Source of the DNA: [Bacillus] enclensis | GTDB lineage: Bacteria > Bacillota > Bacilli > Bacillales > Bacillaceae_B | Length of the DNA: 64,000 nucleotides | Assembly (NCBI RefSeq): GCF_001456935.1 | Contig: NZ_KQ758482.1 | Span: 1,282,249 to 1,346,248 of the forward strand | Direction of reading: 5' to 3' | Shown: one piece after another, positions 1 to 9,692 of the stretch | Position numbering within the stretch: the first letter of the stretch is position 1 | Layout of the letters: each line of letters begins with the position of its first letter | The notes under the pieces: model-generated | Seen by the model: the letters and a program-made list of their open reading frames with translations, nothing else | Databases searched by the model: none | What the model was told of the DNA's origin: nothing | Translations under genes and position numbers: made by a program

Positions 1-412
1 TGGTCAAATCGGCATTCAATTTCAAGCAGGCATTTTCAGGCACAACGTAGTCGAATGACTCGACGAACACATCAATTTCCCCTAAATTGGCAATTCTGTT
101 TTTAGGGATGGTGACATCGACCGGGAATCGGTGGACAAACTCATTCTCCCCTTTTTCCCTTTTTTCAACGATCTGAACGAATTTACCGCTCGCTTCAAAT
201 TCGTCTACACCTTCTTCATCCCGCAGTGTTGTAGGCAGATATTCACCTGAAAGATCCAGGGTCCCCCGGATGAGTACATATTGTTCTTGTTCTTGTATCG
301 TTATATGTGGATCTAAGGAGATGGATAGCAGTTCTTCAACTTCCTGTCCTTTTTTGAACCAAATTGATTCTTCCAAAGAAAATCGCAGGCACGATTGTTG
401 ATCTTGTGACAA
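1..412 (-). CDS. spoVID: SpoVID, spore coat encasement protein (5' part only)
   Basis: SpoVID is needed for spore coat proteins to encase the forespore; its C-terminal LysM domain lies beyond the window edge. The visible 137 codons cover the N-terminal domain, with FSLEESIWFKKGQEV near residues 11-25 and FPVDVTIPKNRI around residue 100, both closely matching B. subtilis SpoVID. I chose the TTG start at 412 because AAAGGAGG lies seven bases upstream; no ATG fits. It sits downstream of hemL, as in B. subtilis, behind its own probable sigmaE promoter and after the hemL terminator. The gene is truncated only by the window boundary. Confidence 0.9.
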   Translation of the reverse strand, partial: MSQDQQSCLRFSLEESIWFKKGQEVEELLSISLDPHITIQEQEQYVLIRGTLDLSGEYLPTTLRDEEGVDEFEASGKFVQIVEKREKGENEFVHRFPVDVTIPKNRIANLGEIDVFVESFDYVVPENACLKLNADLT

Positions 413-445
413 AGAAATTCCTCCTTTCAAGTTCCAAACCTAAGA

Positions 446-477
446 AATATATGACAATGTCATTATCACTTTATGAA
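446..477 (-). promoter_or_regulatory. Candidate sigmaE promoter of spoVID
   Basis: On the minus strand a -10-like CATATATT (446-453) follows a -35-like TTCATAAA (470-477) with a 16-base spacer, about 34 bases before the TTG start. It resembles the sigmaE consensus, and B. subtilis spoVID is sigmaE-dependent. The spacer is slightly long, so the call is tentative. Confidence 0.4.
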
Positions 478-553
478 ACGTAAAGGAGAAATATGATAGA
501 GATGCAGAAGTTTTAAAAAATTGAGATCCTTTAGTGGCCTTCGAATACCGCTT

Positions 554-672
554 TTGATTTCCGTGCAAGACTTCGCTTTCCGCGGGCGAGCGGGGAGCCT
601 CCTCGGCTTCGCCTGCGGGGTCTCCCCAGCTTCGCTTTTCCCGCACGAGTCTTCGTCTTGCACTCCAATCAA
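554..672. repeat. Palindromic interspersed repeat, family R1, copy a
   Basis: An imperfect palindrome of about 120 bp. It starts with TGATTTCCGTGCAAGACTTC and a CGCTTTCCGCGGGCG box, and ends with GTCTTGCACTCCAATCA, the complement of its start. The same terminal sequences occur at 17091-17223, 18952-19310 and 44671-44899. It is non-coding and lies between the spoVID promoter and the hemL terminator. Similar GC-rich palindromes are scattered through many Bacillus genomes; I cannot name the family. Confidence 0.75.
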
Positions 673-761
673 TAGCTGGATTCTCTTTGTACAAAGCCTC
701 GACCTTTTCCGTATTTTTCCTAACTGCCTCACTTCAAAACTTCCCGTCTTTGAATTTTATT

Positions 762-796
762 AAAAAAAGCCGACCTTCTTATAAAAGGCCGGCTTT
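762..796 (-). terminator. Rho-independent terminator after hemL
   Basis: A GC-rich stem of about 12 bp (AAGCCGGCCTT arm) is followed on the minus strand by a run of seven T. It ends the hem operon. Confidence 0.85.
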
Positions 797-804
797 CTCT
801 TTTG

Positions 805-2097
805 TTATTTTTTACTGATCTTCTCAAATGCTTTTTCTGCTGCTTTGATTGTGTTGGTGATGTCTTCGTCGCTGTGGGCAGTGGATAGGAATAGTCCTTC
901 GAATTGGGAAGGCGGCAGGAATACTCCTTCGTTTGCCATCTCGCGGTAATACTGAGCGAACATTTCTAAGTCAGAGGATTTTGCCCCTTCGTAATTCTTG
1001 ACTTCTTCGTTCGTGAAGAAAAGTCCGACCATGGAGCCTGCACGGTTAATGGTATGAGGGATGCCGTGTTTCTCTGCGGCTCTCTTCAAGCCATCCTCAA
1101 GAAGGTCGGCTTTGCGGCCGAATTCTTCATAGCTCTCAGGCGTCAATTGGCTGAGTGTCTCATAACCGGCCGTCATTGCCAGCGGATTACCTGACAGGGT
1201 TCCCGCCTGATAGATCGGGCCGCTCGGAGCGATCCTTTCCATAATCTCGGCTTTACCGCCGTAAGCCCCTACAGGCAAGCCTCCGCCAATCACTTTCCCC
1301 AGGCAGGTCAGGTCAGGAGTCACATTGAAATATCCTTGCGCACAACCGTATCCTACGCGGAATCCTGTCATGACTTCATCGAAAATCAGCAGGGAACCGT
1401 TTTGTTCGGTGATTTCACGAAGACATTCAAGGAATCCCGGTTGAGGAGGGACGACTCCCATATTCCCTGCAACCGGTTCAACGATCACACCGGCAATATC
1501 ATCGCCATATTGTTCGAATGCATAACGGATGCTTTCAAGGTCGTTGTATGGGACGGTGATCGTATTTTTTGCGACTCCTTCAGGCACTCCCGGGCTGTCG
1601 GGCAGTCCGAGTGTCGCCACTCCCGATCCCGCTTTAATCAAGAGGGAATCCCCGTGTCCATGGTAGCAGCCTTCGAACTTGATGATTTTGTTGCGTCCGG
1701 TATACCCGCGTGCAAGACGGAGGGCACTCATTGTCGCTTCCGTCCCAGAAGATACCATGCGGACAATTTCAATGCTCGGTACACGGTCGATCACCAGTTG
1801 AGCCAGTTTATTTTCAATTTCTGTCGGTGCTCCGAAGCTTGTCCCGCTTTCAGCCACCTTTTTGATTGCTTCCACTACACGGTCATTGCTGTGACCAAGG
1901 ATAAGCGGCCCCCATGACAGGACATAGTCGATATACTCATTACCGTCGATGTCATAGATCTTGGAGCCTTTGCCCCTTTCCATGAAAATGGGATCCATAT
2001 TGACCGATTTGAACGCGCGGACTGGGCTGTTTACGCCGCCCGGCATTAACTTCTTTGCTACTTTGAACGCTTCTTGTGATTTTTCGTATGAACGCAA
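805..2097 (-). CDS. hemL: Glutamate-1-semialdehyde 2,1-aminomutase
   Basis: This PLP enzyme converts glutamate-1-semialdehyde to 5-aminolevulinate, the second step of the C5 haem pathway. The Schiff-base lysine is K268 in [14 protein letters not shown]; the class-III aminotransferase [10 protein letters not shown] motif is also present. The protein has 430 residues, as in B. subtilis. I prefer the TTG start at 2097 (protein MRSYEKS...) because GGAGG lies nine bases upstream; the ATG at 2103 is only three bases from it. It is the last gene of hemAXCDBL. Confidence 0.95.
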   Translation of the reverse strand: MRSYEKSQEAFKVAKKLMPGGVNSPVRAFKSVNMDPIFMERGKGSKIYDIDGNEYIDYVLSWGPLILGHSNDRVVEAIKKVAESGTSFGAPTEIENKLAQLVIDRVPSIEIVRMVSSGTEATMSALRLARGYTGRNKIIKFEGCYHGHGDSLLIKAGSGVATLGLPDSPGVPEGVAKNTITVPYNDLESIRYAFEQYGDDIAGVIVEPVAGNMGVVPPQPGFLECLREITEQNGSLLIFDEVMTGFRVGYGCAQGYFNVTPDLTCLGKVIGGGLPVGAYGGKAEIMERIAPSGPIYQAGTLSGNPLAMTAGYETLSQLTPESYEEFGRKADLLEDGLKRAAEKHGIPHTINRAGSMVGLFFTNEEVKNYEGAKSSDLEMFAQYYREMANEGVFLPPSQFEGLFLSTAHSDEDITNTIKAAEKAFEKISKK

Positions 2098-2142
2098 GAC
2101 CATTCTCCTCCTTTAGAAAATATGGGGATGTTGAACTTTTTC

Positions 2143-3117
2143 TTACGACAGCCAGCCTGCCACGTCTTTTGCAAAATACGTAATGATCAGGTCTGCGCCT
2201 GCACGCTTCATGCTTGTCAGCTTTTCCATCACGATTTCCTGCTCATTGATCCAGCCGTTTTCTGCTGCGGCTTTGACCATACTGTATTCTCCACTTACAT
2301 TATAGGCAACAACAGGTGCGTTGAAACGGTCCTTTACTTCCCTCATGATATCCATGTAGGAGAGAGCCGGTTTGACGATCAGGAAGTCCGCTCCTTCTTC
2401 AATATCGGACTGGGCTTCTCGCAATGCTTCCAGACGGTTTGCCGGATCCATTTGATACGTCCTTCTGTCCCCGAATTGAGGAGTCGAATGAGCTGCATCA
2501 CGGAAGGGTCCGTAAAAGCTTGAAGAGTACTTCACTGCGTACGACATGATCGGTACATCCGTAAATCCTGCTTCATCCAGACCGTGGCGGATGGCTGCGA
2601 CGAATCCGTCCATCATATTGGAAGGTGCGATGATATCCGCTCCAGCTTCCGCCTGGCTTACGGCTGTTTTTGCAAGAAGGTCTAGAGTCGGGTCATTCAG
2701 GATTTTTCCATCCTTCACAATTCCACAGTGACCGTGGCTCGTGTACTGGCAAAGGCAGGTATCCGCTACGACGACCATCTCCGGGTAGAGCTCTTTCACG
2801 AAACGGGTAGCCCTCTGCACGATTCCATGTTCATGATAAGCCTGTTTCCCGAGCTCATCTTTTTCGGCAGGGACACCGAACAAGATGATTGATTTGATGC
2901 CGAGTGAAGCAATCTCATCCATTTCTGCCTTCAGGTTGTCCATGGAAATATGGAACACACCCGGCATGGAAGGAACAGCTTTCCGGATATTTTCCCCTTC
3001 AACAACGAATAAAGGATAAATCAAATCTTCTTTTCTAAGATGCGTTTCCCTTACTAACGCACGCATATTTTCTGATTGTCTTAAACGTCGATGACGATTG
3101 AATGTCAGATCTTTCAT
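2143..3117 (-). CDS. hemB: Delta-aminolevulinic acid dehydratase (porphobilinogen synthase)
   Basis: It condenses two 5-aminolevulinate molecules into porphobilinogen in the cytoplasm. Full length at 324 residues. The two active-site lysines are K196 ([15 protein letters not shown]) and K249 ([12 protein letters not shown]). The cysteine motif [14 protein letters not shown] (C121, C123, C131) marks the zinc-binding class. The ATG start follows a GGAGG site. It lies between hemD and hemL in the haem operon. Confidence 0.96.
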   Translation of the reverse strand: MKDLTFNRHRRLRQSENMRALVRETHLRKEDLIYPLFVVEGENIRKAVPSMPGVFHISMDNLKAEMDEIASLGIKSIILFGVPAEKDELGKQAYHEHGIVQRATRFVKELYPEMVVVADTCLCQYTSHGHCGIVKDGKILNDPTLDLLAKTAVSQAEAGADIIAPSNMMDGFVAAIRHGLDEAGFTDVPIMSYAVKYSSSFYGPFRDAAHSTPQFGDRRTYQMDPANRLEALREAQSDIEEGADFLIVKPALSYMDIMREVKDRFNAPVVAYNVSGEYSMVKAAAENGWINEQEIVMEKLTSMKRAGADLIITYFAKDVAGWLS

Positions 3118-3137
3118 TTATAAAACCTCCGGTGTAA

Positions 3138-3929
3138 TCATAATTGATCGCTGGCTGCAGCATACTGTATCATTTCTGATACCATTTCATCTACAGTATA
3201 CGTGTTTGGACAGATTTTTACATGTAATCCGTACTTTTCAGCCGTCTTTCTGGTCAACGGACCGATACACGCAGCTGGAAGATTCAGGACCGCGCTCTGG
3301 AGAGAATATGTATCGATCACCTTCATGAAGTGATGGACGGTCGAAGAACTGGTAAAGGTAAGGATGTCAACGTTTCTTTCTTCTATGACGTTTTTCAACT
3401 TTTCAATGCTCTCCTCCGGGAGGATCGTTTCATAAACAATCCACTCATCACAGTGAACCCCCGCGCCGTTCAATTCTTTGGCAATGACGTCCCTGGCGAG
3501 ATTCCCTTTCGGAACAAGCACTTTTCCCGCTGGTTCTTTTTCAGAAAGGAACTGGCGTGCAAAGTCATCCCCTGTAAAGTCATCCGGTACAAATGATACA
3601 GGGAGCTCCCGTTTTTCACAGTACCTTTCCGTTTTGGTCCCTACTGCTGCAAACTTGGCAGAAAGCGAGGATAAGGGTATATCGTTCTCCTTAAGACGGT
3701 CGATAAAAAAGTCCGCTCCATTTTTACTTGTGAAGACGATCCATTCGTAATTATGTATGGAAGACAGGTATGAATCCTTTCGTGGATCATCATACGGTTT
3801 AAATTCCAGGAGCGGGATCACAACCGGAAGTCCCCCGTATCCTTCAATAAGGGAGCCGAAATCCCCGGCTCCCTCTCTTCCCCTGGTGATAAGCACCTTT
3901 ATTCCCTCTAAAGGCTTTTCACCGTTCAT
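3138..3929 (-). CDS. hemD: Uroporphyrinogen-III synthase
   Basis: HemD cyclises hydroxymethylbilane with inversion of ring D to give uroporphyrinogen III. It has 263 residues and the two-lobe, low-conservation pattern of the family, with ITRGREGAG near the N-terminus and a TFTSSSTVHHF motif near residue 193. Its ATG shares one base with the hemC stop codon, which suggests translational coupling. Identification rests partly on operon position because HemD sequences diverge quickly. Confidence 0.93.
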   Translation of the reverse strand: MNGEKPLEGIKVLITRGREGAGDFGSLIEGYGGLPVVIPLLEFKPYDDPRKDSYLSSIHNYEWIVFTSKNGADFFIDRLKENDIPLSSLSAKFAAVGTKTERYCEKRELPVSFVPDDFTGDDFARQFLSEKEPAGKVLVPKGNLARDVIAKELNGAGVHCDEWIVYETILPEESIEKLKNVIEERNVDILTFTSSSTVHHFMKVIDTYSLQSAVLNLPAACIGPLTRKTAEKYGLHVKICPNTYTVDEMVSEMIQYAAASDQL

Positions 3930-4861
3930 TATTTGTCAAGCTCCTCTTTCACGCTGTCAATCAGTGCTTTGGCACCAAGCTCCGTCAAGCTTTCAGCGAC
4001 TTTCTCACCGACCGTTTGAGGGTCTGGGCCTGTCATGTATTCTTTGTAGATCGTCCCGCCGTCCGGGGATGCCACAAGACCTGTCAGCGCGACTTCACCA
4101 CTCTCTTTCAACTCAGCGTACCCGGCAATCGGCACCTGGCATCCGCCTTCCATTTTATGAAGGAATGCTCTTTCTGCAGTCACTGTCTTCGTTGTCTCTT
4201 CGTCAGAGAAGCGGTGCAGGAGATCCATCAGTTCTCTATCATCTTCTCGGCACTCAATCGAAAGTGCCCCCTGGCCGACAGCCGGCAGGCAGAGGTCGGG
4301 ATCGAGGAATTCGGTCACGACATCGCTTGTCCAGCCCATGCGGGAAAGCCCTGCCGCAGCGAGGATGATGGCATCATAGTCTTCGTTCTGAAGCTTTGAA
4401 AGACGTGTATCGATATTACCGCGGATCCATTTGATTTCAAGATCCGGACGCACGGACAGGATCTGTGCCCCTCTTCGCAGACTGCTCGTCCCGACGACAG
4501 CCCCTGAAGGAAGATCCTTCAGTGCCACATGATTTTTACTGATGAACGCATCACGGTGATCTTCACGCTCTGGTATACATCCGATCGTCAGCCCTTCAGG
4601 CAGTACAGCGGGCATATCCTTCATGCTGTGCACGGCCATATCGATTTCTTTATCGAGCATCGCCTGTTCGATTTCTTTAACGAAAAGACCTTTCCCGCCG
4701 ACTTTAGAAAGTGTGACGTCAAGGATTTGGTCGCCTTTTGTCACGATTTCTTTTACCTCGAAATCATAAGAGGGATCGATTGCCTTCAGCTGATCGATCA
4801 CCCAATTCGTTTGTGTGAGTGCTAATTTACTTCGTCTGGATCCTACAATGATTTTTCTCAT
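3929..4861 (-). CDS. hemC: Porphobilinogen deaminase (hydroxymethylbilane synthase)
   Basis: It polymerises four porphobilinogen units into hydroxymethylbilane using a covalent dipyrromethane cofactor. The cofactor cysteine is C241 in [13 protein letters not shown]; the substrate-binding runs [10 protein letters not shown] and RGNIDTRL are present. Length is 310 residues, normal for the family. The ATG has an AGGAGG site. It lies downstream of hemX and overlaps hemD by one base. Confidence 0.96.
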   Translation of the reverse strand: MRKIIVGSRRSKLALTQTNWVIDQLKAIDPSYDFEVKEIVTKGDQILDVTLSKVGGKGLFVKEIEQAMLDKEIDMAVHSMKDMPAVLPEGLTIGCIPEREDHRDAFISKNHVALKDLPSGAVVGTSSLRRGAQILSVRPDLEIKWIRGNIDTRLSKLQNEDYDAIILAAAGLSRMGWTSDVVTEFLDPDLCLPAVGQGALSIECREDDRELMDLLHRFSDEETTKTVTAERAFLHKMEGGCQVPIAGYAELKESGEVALTGLVASPDGGTIYKEYMTGPDPQTVGEKVAESLTELGAKALIDSVKEELDK

Positions 4862-4878
4862 GATTACCTCCTGAAAGC

Positions 4879-5712
4879 TTATGAATACCAGAAATGGAAG
4901 GATGAAAGCCGGCTTCCCAAGAAGAAATTGATCAAGATGATCAAGAAAGCAGCGGCATTCAACATCGCCAGTGATTTACCGAATACGTTCTTCTTGATTC
5001 TGAGATATAAGTAAATGCTGTATAAAATTAATAGAATGAATGATCCTATAATTTTCGGGTCATACAAAATGAAGTTTGGTAATTTAATAAATGCCCACTG
5101 CATACCAAGTATCAGACTGAGCAGGAGCATCGCAACGCCGATCGCATTCAAGATATACGACATCTTTTCAAGTTTTGACAAATCGCTGATCCTCCATAAT
5201 CTCTGTCCCCACTTTTTTTCTTTCAGCAGCTTGAACTGCAATAAGTAGAGGAGTGAGAACACAAAGGACAGTGAAAACGCCCCGTACGAAAGGATGGCCA
5301 TCGTAATATGGATCAGGAGCAGTTCAGAAACCAGCTGCTCCGCCATCGCACGCGATTCTACCTGAACGGGCGCGAACGTGTGGATGGCCATGATGATGAA
5401 CCCCAGTACATTTGTGAAAAACACGGTGAAATCAACCCGCAGCAGCCGGTTGATCACCAATGACAGTGTAATCAATACCCAGGCATAAAAATAAAGCCCC
5501 TCAAAAATGGTGAGGACGGGAAATCTCCCGGTATCGATCATGTACAGAAATAAAAAAATTGTTTGAAGGACCCAAACAATTGCAAGTAACCAGAAGGCAA
5601 AGAGGTTTGCCTTCCGGTTTTTGTTTAAGAAATCTATAAAGTAAAACAGGATACTAATAGCATACAGAACAATCATCAGTTCGTGCAGCCTAGTCATCGT
5701 TTGTTCAAACAT
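4879..5712 (-). CDS. hemX: HemX, haem-operon integral membrane protein (CcsA-like)
   Basis: A membrane protein of 277 residues with about eight hydrophobic segments, in the cytochrome c assembly CcsA/HemX fold. In B. subtilis HemX lowers HemA (glutamyl-tRNA reductase) abundance. I chose the ATG at 5712, nine bases after TGAGG, rather than an upstream GTG. The gene follows the hemA stop after 15 bases, so the pair is probably co-translated. Confidence 0.9.
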   Translation of the reverse strand: MFEQTMTRLHELMIVLYAISILFYFIDFLNKNRKANLFAFWLLAIVWVLQTIFLFLYMIDTGRFPVLTIFEGLYFYAWVLITLSLVINRLLRVDFTVFFTNVLGFIIMAIHTFAPVQVESRAMAEQLVSELLLIHITMAILSYGAFSLSFVFSLLYLLQFKLLKEKKWGQRLWRISDLSKLEKMSYILNAIGVAMLLLSLILGMQWAFIKLPNFILYDPKIIGSFILLILYSIYLYLRIKKNVFGKSLAMLNAAAFLIILINFFLGSRLSSFHFWYS

Positions 5713-5727
5713 AGACAATAACCTCAC

Positions 5728-7080
5728 TTATGCATGAAAAGAAGGTTGTGGAGTGAAGTTCGTTTTGCCGTCACTCTTTTCATTGGCTGCTTTCAGTTGT
5801 GTCTGTTCCTGCACTTGTTTTTCAATGTTGAAGATTGAAACGAATAAGTCCAGTTTATCTTCTGCATCAGGCAGGGCAGCAAGTTCTTTTGCTTGTGAAA
5901 TCGGGTCTTTCAGCAATTGATTGATGATGCTCTTTGTATGTTTGCTGAGGACTTTCCTCTCCCGGTCGGTCAGGTTCGGCATTTTACGTTCGATGCTTTC
6001 CATAGTTTCCGACTGGATCGAAAGTGCTTTTTGTCTGAGTGCCGAGATGACTGGTACCACTCCGAGCATATTCAACCAGTCTTTGAACGCGACAATTTCA
6101 GCTTCGATCATCAATTCAATCTGCTCAGCTGCTTTTCTGCGTTCAGCCAGATTGGCTTCGACGATACCTTCAAGGTCATCGATGTCATAAAGGAAGACAC
6201 TTTCCAGTTCACCTATGGATGGATCCAGGTCACGCGGAACAGCGATATCCACCATGAAAAGCGGACGTCCTTTTCTCATGCGCTCCACGTAAGACATCGT
6301 TTCTTTGGAAATGACAAAGTCCTTCGCCCCGGTGGAACTGATCAGGATATCTGCTTCGGTCAGTGCACAGTTAAGTTCCTGCAGGGTCTTCGCTTTACCT
6401 TCGAAACGTCCGGCAAGCGCCTCGGCTTTTTCGAATGTACGATTGATGACCGTAACCTTCGTAGCACCGCTGCCATGAAGATTCTTGATGGCAAGTTCCC
6501 CCATCTTTCCTGCCCCTAGGATGAGGACATGTTTCTTTTCAAGGCTGCCGAATACCTTTTTGGCAAGCTCGACCGCTGCATAGCTGACGGATACGGCATT
6601 CGAGCCGATTTCCGTTTCAGAGTGGGCTTTTTTCGCCACTGTCACAGCCTGCTTGAACAAGTGATTGAACACCGTCCCGGTTGTCCCCGCCTCCTGTGCA
6701 GTCAAGAAGCTTGTACGGATCTGGCCCAGTATCTGCGTTTCACCAAGGACCATTGAATTAAGACCGCAGGACACTTTAAAAAGGTGTTCGACCGCTCCTT
6801 CCTGTTCATAGATGAACAAGTACGGGGTGAACTCCTCTTTATCAATATCAAACCATTGTGCTAAAAAATCTTTTATATAATAACGACCTGTGTGAAGCTG
6901 ATCGACTACTGCATATACTTCCGTTCTATTACAAGTGGAAACAATCACATTCTCAAGAATGCTTTTCTTTTCCTTTAATTGCCTCATGGCAAATGGAAGA
7001 TCAGTTTCATTGAATGATAAACGTTCGCGTATCTCAACAGGGGCCGTTTTATAATTCAAACCAACGACAATTGTATACAT
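5728..7080 (-). CDS. hemA: Glutamyl-tRNA reductase
   Basis: HemA reduces Glu-tRNA(Glu) to glutamate-1-semialdehyde with NADPH, the committed step of haem synthesis. The catalytic nucleophile is C50 in [13 protein letters not shown], and the nucleotide-binding domain carries [12 protein letters not shown]. It has 450 residues from the ATG at 7080, which lies 11 bases after GGGGGTG; another ATG three codons upstream is too close to that site. The frame stays open further upstream, but that part has no family match. It is the first gene of hemAXCDBL. Confidence 0.95.
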   Translation of the reverse strand: MYTIVVGLNYKTAPVEIRERLSFNETDLPFAMRQLKEKKSILENVIVSTCNRTEVYAVVDQLHTGRYYIKDFLAQWFDIDKEEFTPYLFIYEQEGAVEHLFKVSCGLNSMVLGETQILGQIRTSFLTAQEAGTTGTVFNHLFKQAVTVAKKAHSETEIGSNAVSVSYAAVELAKKVFGSLEKKHVLILGAGKMGELAIKNLHGSGATKVTVINRTFEKAEALAGRFEGKAKTLQELNCALTEADILISSTGAKDFVISKETMSYVERMRKGRPLFMVDIAVPRDLDPSIGELESVFLYDIDDLEGIVEANLAERRKAAEQIELMIEAEIVAFKDWLNMLGVVPVISALRQKALSIQSETMESIERKMPNLTDRERKVLSKHTKSIINQLLKDPISQAKELAALPDAEDKLDLFVSIFNIEKQVQEQTQLKAANEKSDGKTNFTPQPSFHA

Positions 7081-7108
7081 GCTACGCATTACACCCCCAA
7101 TAAAATCA

Positions 7109-7140
7109 TTACCCTTATTATAACATGTCCGTCTGAGTCC
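7109..7140 (-). promoter_or_regulatory. Candidate hemA promoter with Per-box-like sequence
   Basis: On the minus strand a perfect TATAAT (7117-7122) sits about 37 bases before the hemA start, with only a weak -35. It lies inside TTATAATAAGGGTAA (7109-7123), which matches 11 of the 14 defined bases of the PerR box TTATAATnATTATAA. The B. subtilis hemAXCDBL operon is PerR-controlled. The rest of the 390-bp gap up to 7470 shows no clear feature. Confidence 0.4.
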
Positions 7141-7470
7141 TTTGTCCGTAAATGTGAACAGAAATTGAAACCTGGCTGTGATATGATGTACCATATAAAA
7201 ATCAACGATTGTGTTGATCAATAAACAGAACATCAATGTAAACCGTTTCATTTCTTTCAATTTTCGACATTTCCTACTAATGTAGGTTATCAAAACAAGC
7301 TGAAAGAATCAAGTAATGGAAACGATTCACACCAATACATCGGATTTACATACGCTTTATATCATTTTTCCTAATTACTGCGAAAATAAACCTATTTACT
7401 CACTCTCAAATCAGCGGATTATGATTTACTTACTTCATTGCAATTTACAACTTATTTCTGGAGGTCGGTC

Positions 7471-7956
7471 ATGAAACAGCAACGAATTTTTCCGGGATTC
7501 ATATTGATTGGTTTCGGGCTTTATTTCTATCTGCAGCAGAAGAACATCGTATTATTCCAGGATTTCTTCACATGGCCCACGCTGCTCGTGATCGTCGGTG
7601 TCGCTTTCCTGGCACAGGGATATGGTGCACGCGATTATGAAGCGATCCTGCCGGGCACGATCCTTGTCGGGTTCGGGGTGCATTTTCATGTTGTCAACAA
7701 GTTTGAGATATGGCCGGATCATATGGGGACTTTCATCCTGATCATTTCATTGGGATTCCTGCTCCGGCATCAGAAAACGGGGAATGGACTGTTTCAAGGG
7801 ATTCTCTTTCTCTCTTTGGCTGTCATTCTATTATTCTCTGATAAAGTGACGGGGTATCTCGGTTTGATTGAAGGAAGGGTCGGATCCGCGTGGGAATTCT
7901 GGCCGATCGTCATCATCCTCATCGGCGCTTATCTGTTATTCATAAGAAAAAAATAG
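7471..7956 (+). CDS. Small integral membrane protein with LiaI/LiaF-type transmembrane repeats
   Basis: A 161-residue protein dominated by hydrophobic segments. Short motifs recur, such as FPGFILIGFGLYFYL and LPGTILVGFGVHFH, each followed by a W-P segment and a glycine-rich helix. This resembles the DUF5668 / LiaI-LiaF transmembrane region seen in Firmicute envelope-stress proteins, but no C-terminal LiaF domain is present. The ATG at 7471 follows GGAGG at a good distance. It is transcribed divergently from hemA. I cannot assign a function. Confidence 0.75.
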   Translation: MKQQRIFPGFILIGFGLYFYLQQKNIVLFQDFFTWPTLLVIVGVAFLAQGYGARDYEAILPGTILVGFGVHFHVVNKFEIWPDHMGTFILIISLGFLLRHQKTGNGLFQGILFLSLAVILLFSDKVTGYLGLIEGRVGSAWEFWPIVIILIGAYLLFIRKK

Positions 7957-8001
7957 AGCAGAACTGAGGCGACGGTCATCATTGTCGCCTCAGTCCTGCT
8001 C
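7956..8001 (-). terminator. Terminator between the convergent LiaI-like and cysteine dioxygenase genes
   Basis: A strong inverted repeat (GAGCAG...CTGCTC arms, about 18 bp with one mismatch) overlaps the cysteine dioxygenase stop. On the minus strand it is followed by TATTTTTTT. It probably serves the minus-strand gene and may also stop plus-strand transcripts. Confidence 0.75.
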
Positions 8002-8547
8002 AAAGGTTATTTCCTTAAGTTTCTGCCTTTGATGATCAGGCCACCATGCTCCGCAGTCTTCTGATACAATACATGCAGCGCATTTCTTTAAATCATATAC
8101 CTTCATCCCCTGTATTGGGGGAGAATACAAATGAAGGGTGACAAGAGAATCAGCTCCTTCCCTCTTCATTTTGTGAACCCCATACTTCGGAGCAAAGAAA
8201 AACGCTCCCTTATGATGGATTTTATCAAACAATTGTTTAGGCAGTTGGCCATCTTCCACTTTATAGACCGTGTTCATCGAATTACCCTCCATCATTTGAA
8301 TCCATCCTTTTGAAAGTCCATGGTCATGAGGTGCACATTCTATATCAGACCAATTCATGACGAGAAGTTCCACCTGGTCATTTTGATATAAAAGTCTGCG
8401 GTAATAAGGCTGGCCCTCCGGAGTCTGGAGGAAGGGTACCAGCTCCTCATATTCTATTTCCAGTGTTTCCAATGCATTCCTCAACTCTTGTGCAGATGGA
8501 GATGATAGTCCGTCCAATATTTTCTTGATCCGCTCATAAAATGTCAT
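7990..8547 (-). CDS. Cysteine dioxygenase family protein
   Basis: A cupin enzyme expected to oxidise cysteine to cysteine sulfinate with non-haem iron. The iron-binding pattern is visible as HDHGLSKGWIQMMEG (two His, then Glu-Gly) and a later GVHKMK histidine. At 185 residues it has the bacterial CDO length. I chose the ATG at 8547, seven bases after AAGGGAG, over an upstream ATG at 8586. It follows the broken EamA transporter and belongs to a block absent from this position in B. subtilis. Confidence 0.85.
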   Translation of the reverse strand: MTFYERIKKILDGLSSPSAQELRNALETLEIEYEELVPFLQTPEGQPYYRRLLYQNDQVELLVMNWSDIECAPHDHGLSKGWIQMMEGNSMNTVYKVEDGQLPKQLFDKIHHKGAFFFAPKYGVHKMKREGADSLVTLHLYSPPIQGMKVYDLKKCAACIVSEDCGAWWPDHQRQKLKEITFEQD

Positions 8548-8614
8548 GAACATTCTCCCTTTCCATTTGTTTTTAAAGGGCGACACTCCGCCCTCAAGCC
8601 TTGCTTTTCTTCAC

Positions 8615-9538
8615 TTATTTTCTTTTCCATAGAAATCGTTGAAAAAGTGACACTGTTTGTCCATTCACCATGGTTATACCGAGGATGATGATGACCCCTC
8701 CCAGAATACTGGCAAACATAATCTTCTCATGAAGAAGGATGATAGCTGCAATGAGCGTTACCAGAGGTTCAAGGTAAAGGAACATTGACACCTTGGAAGC
8801 ATCCATCATTTCAAGCGCCTTCCCCCAATACCAATATCCGATGCCTGAGACAAATACGCCGAGAAACAAGATATGAGCCCATTCTACCTGAGACAATAGC
8901 GTCAGGTTTTCCCATCCCCTGTTCCTGATCATGAACGGAAGGGTCAGGAAACACCCTGTCATGCTCATATAAAAGGTTACGAGAAGAGAAGGGAGAGGAA
9001 TACTCAACCTTTACAGCAAAACGGAATATACCGCCCAATTCAACGTACTGAGAAGCATCAAGACATACCCGATGCTTATCGAGAAATTAACACCCTTCCC
9101 GCTGCCGGCACCCGTCACCATCAACACTCCGGCAATGGCCAGGATCATGCCTGCGGTGCGGAAGGGAGTCATTTTTTCATGTAAAAAAATCACGGAAAGA
9201 ATGACCGTGAAAACAGGTGAGAAGGATATCATCCAGCCTGCCGCAGATGCATCAATGGTGATCAAAGCGGTTGCTTGAATGACCTGATGAACGAATACTC
9301 CTAGTACAGCAAGAACAATCAGCTGGGGCGCATAGCGGAGGGGTAATGTAAGCGGGTATCGTTTTACCACCAGTATTGTCAAAAGAAACAGTGCACCAAT
9401 TGCAAACCTGAGTACGAGAAGCGTATAGGGGTCGATCTTATCAACCACCGCCTTGGTAGATACAAATGAGATTCCCCAAAAACTGATGGACATGGCAGCG
9501 TATATCGAAGCCGCCACGGTTGCCTTATTCTTGCTCAT
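8615..9538 (-). pseudogene. EamA/DMT-family transporter interrupted by an in-frame stop
   Basis: Two pieces in the same reading frame add up to one DMT transporter of about 306 residues. The first 175 residues hold the first EamA domain and the start of the second, ending VYSVLL. A TAA codon at 9011-9013 then interrupts. Reading continues in phase through RLSIPLPSLLVTFYMS to 8615. The break is a single nonsense codon (AAA or TTA to TAA would explain it), not a frameshift. A TTG two codons after the stop could restart translation, but no ribosome site precedes it. The result is probably inactive, unless the two halves associate or the stop is a sequencing error. Confidence 0.85.
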
Positions 9539-9653
9539 ATATCCATGTATTCCTTTCTGTGCTTTCTACCATAATATGCATGTCCAGGCAGAACATGATA
9601 GATGACGAAAGCAAGGATGGAAGAATGAAGCCTGCCCTTCATGCAAATATAGT

Positions 9654-9682
9654 AAAAGCGCCTCAATGGAATTGAGGCGCTT
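9654..9682 (-). terminator. Terminator after glnQ
   Basis: A perfect stem (AAGCGCCTCAA arm) with a short loop is followed on the minus strand by TTTTACTAT. It separates the ABC transporter operon from the EamA gene. Confidence 0.8.
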
Positions 9683-9692
9683 CACTTAAAAC

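Noticed and set aside
7081..7293. N-terminal extension of HemA (about 70 residues upstream of 7080)
   Set aside because: No ribosome site, no family match, and it would cover the promoter; the normal HemA start MYTIVVG at 7080 is well supported.
8615..9007. Independent gene encoding a half-size EamA protein
   Set aside because: It is in phase with the upstream half and lacks a ribosome site, so it is better explained as the 3' part of a gene broken by a stop.
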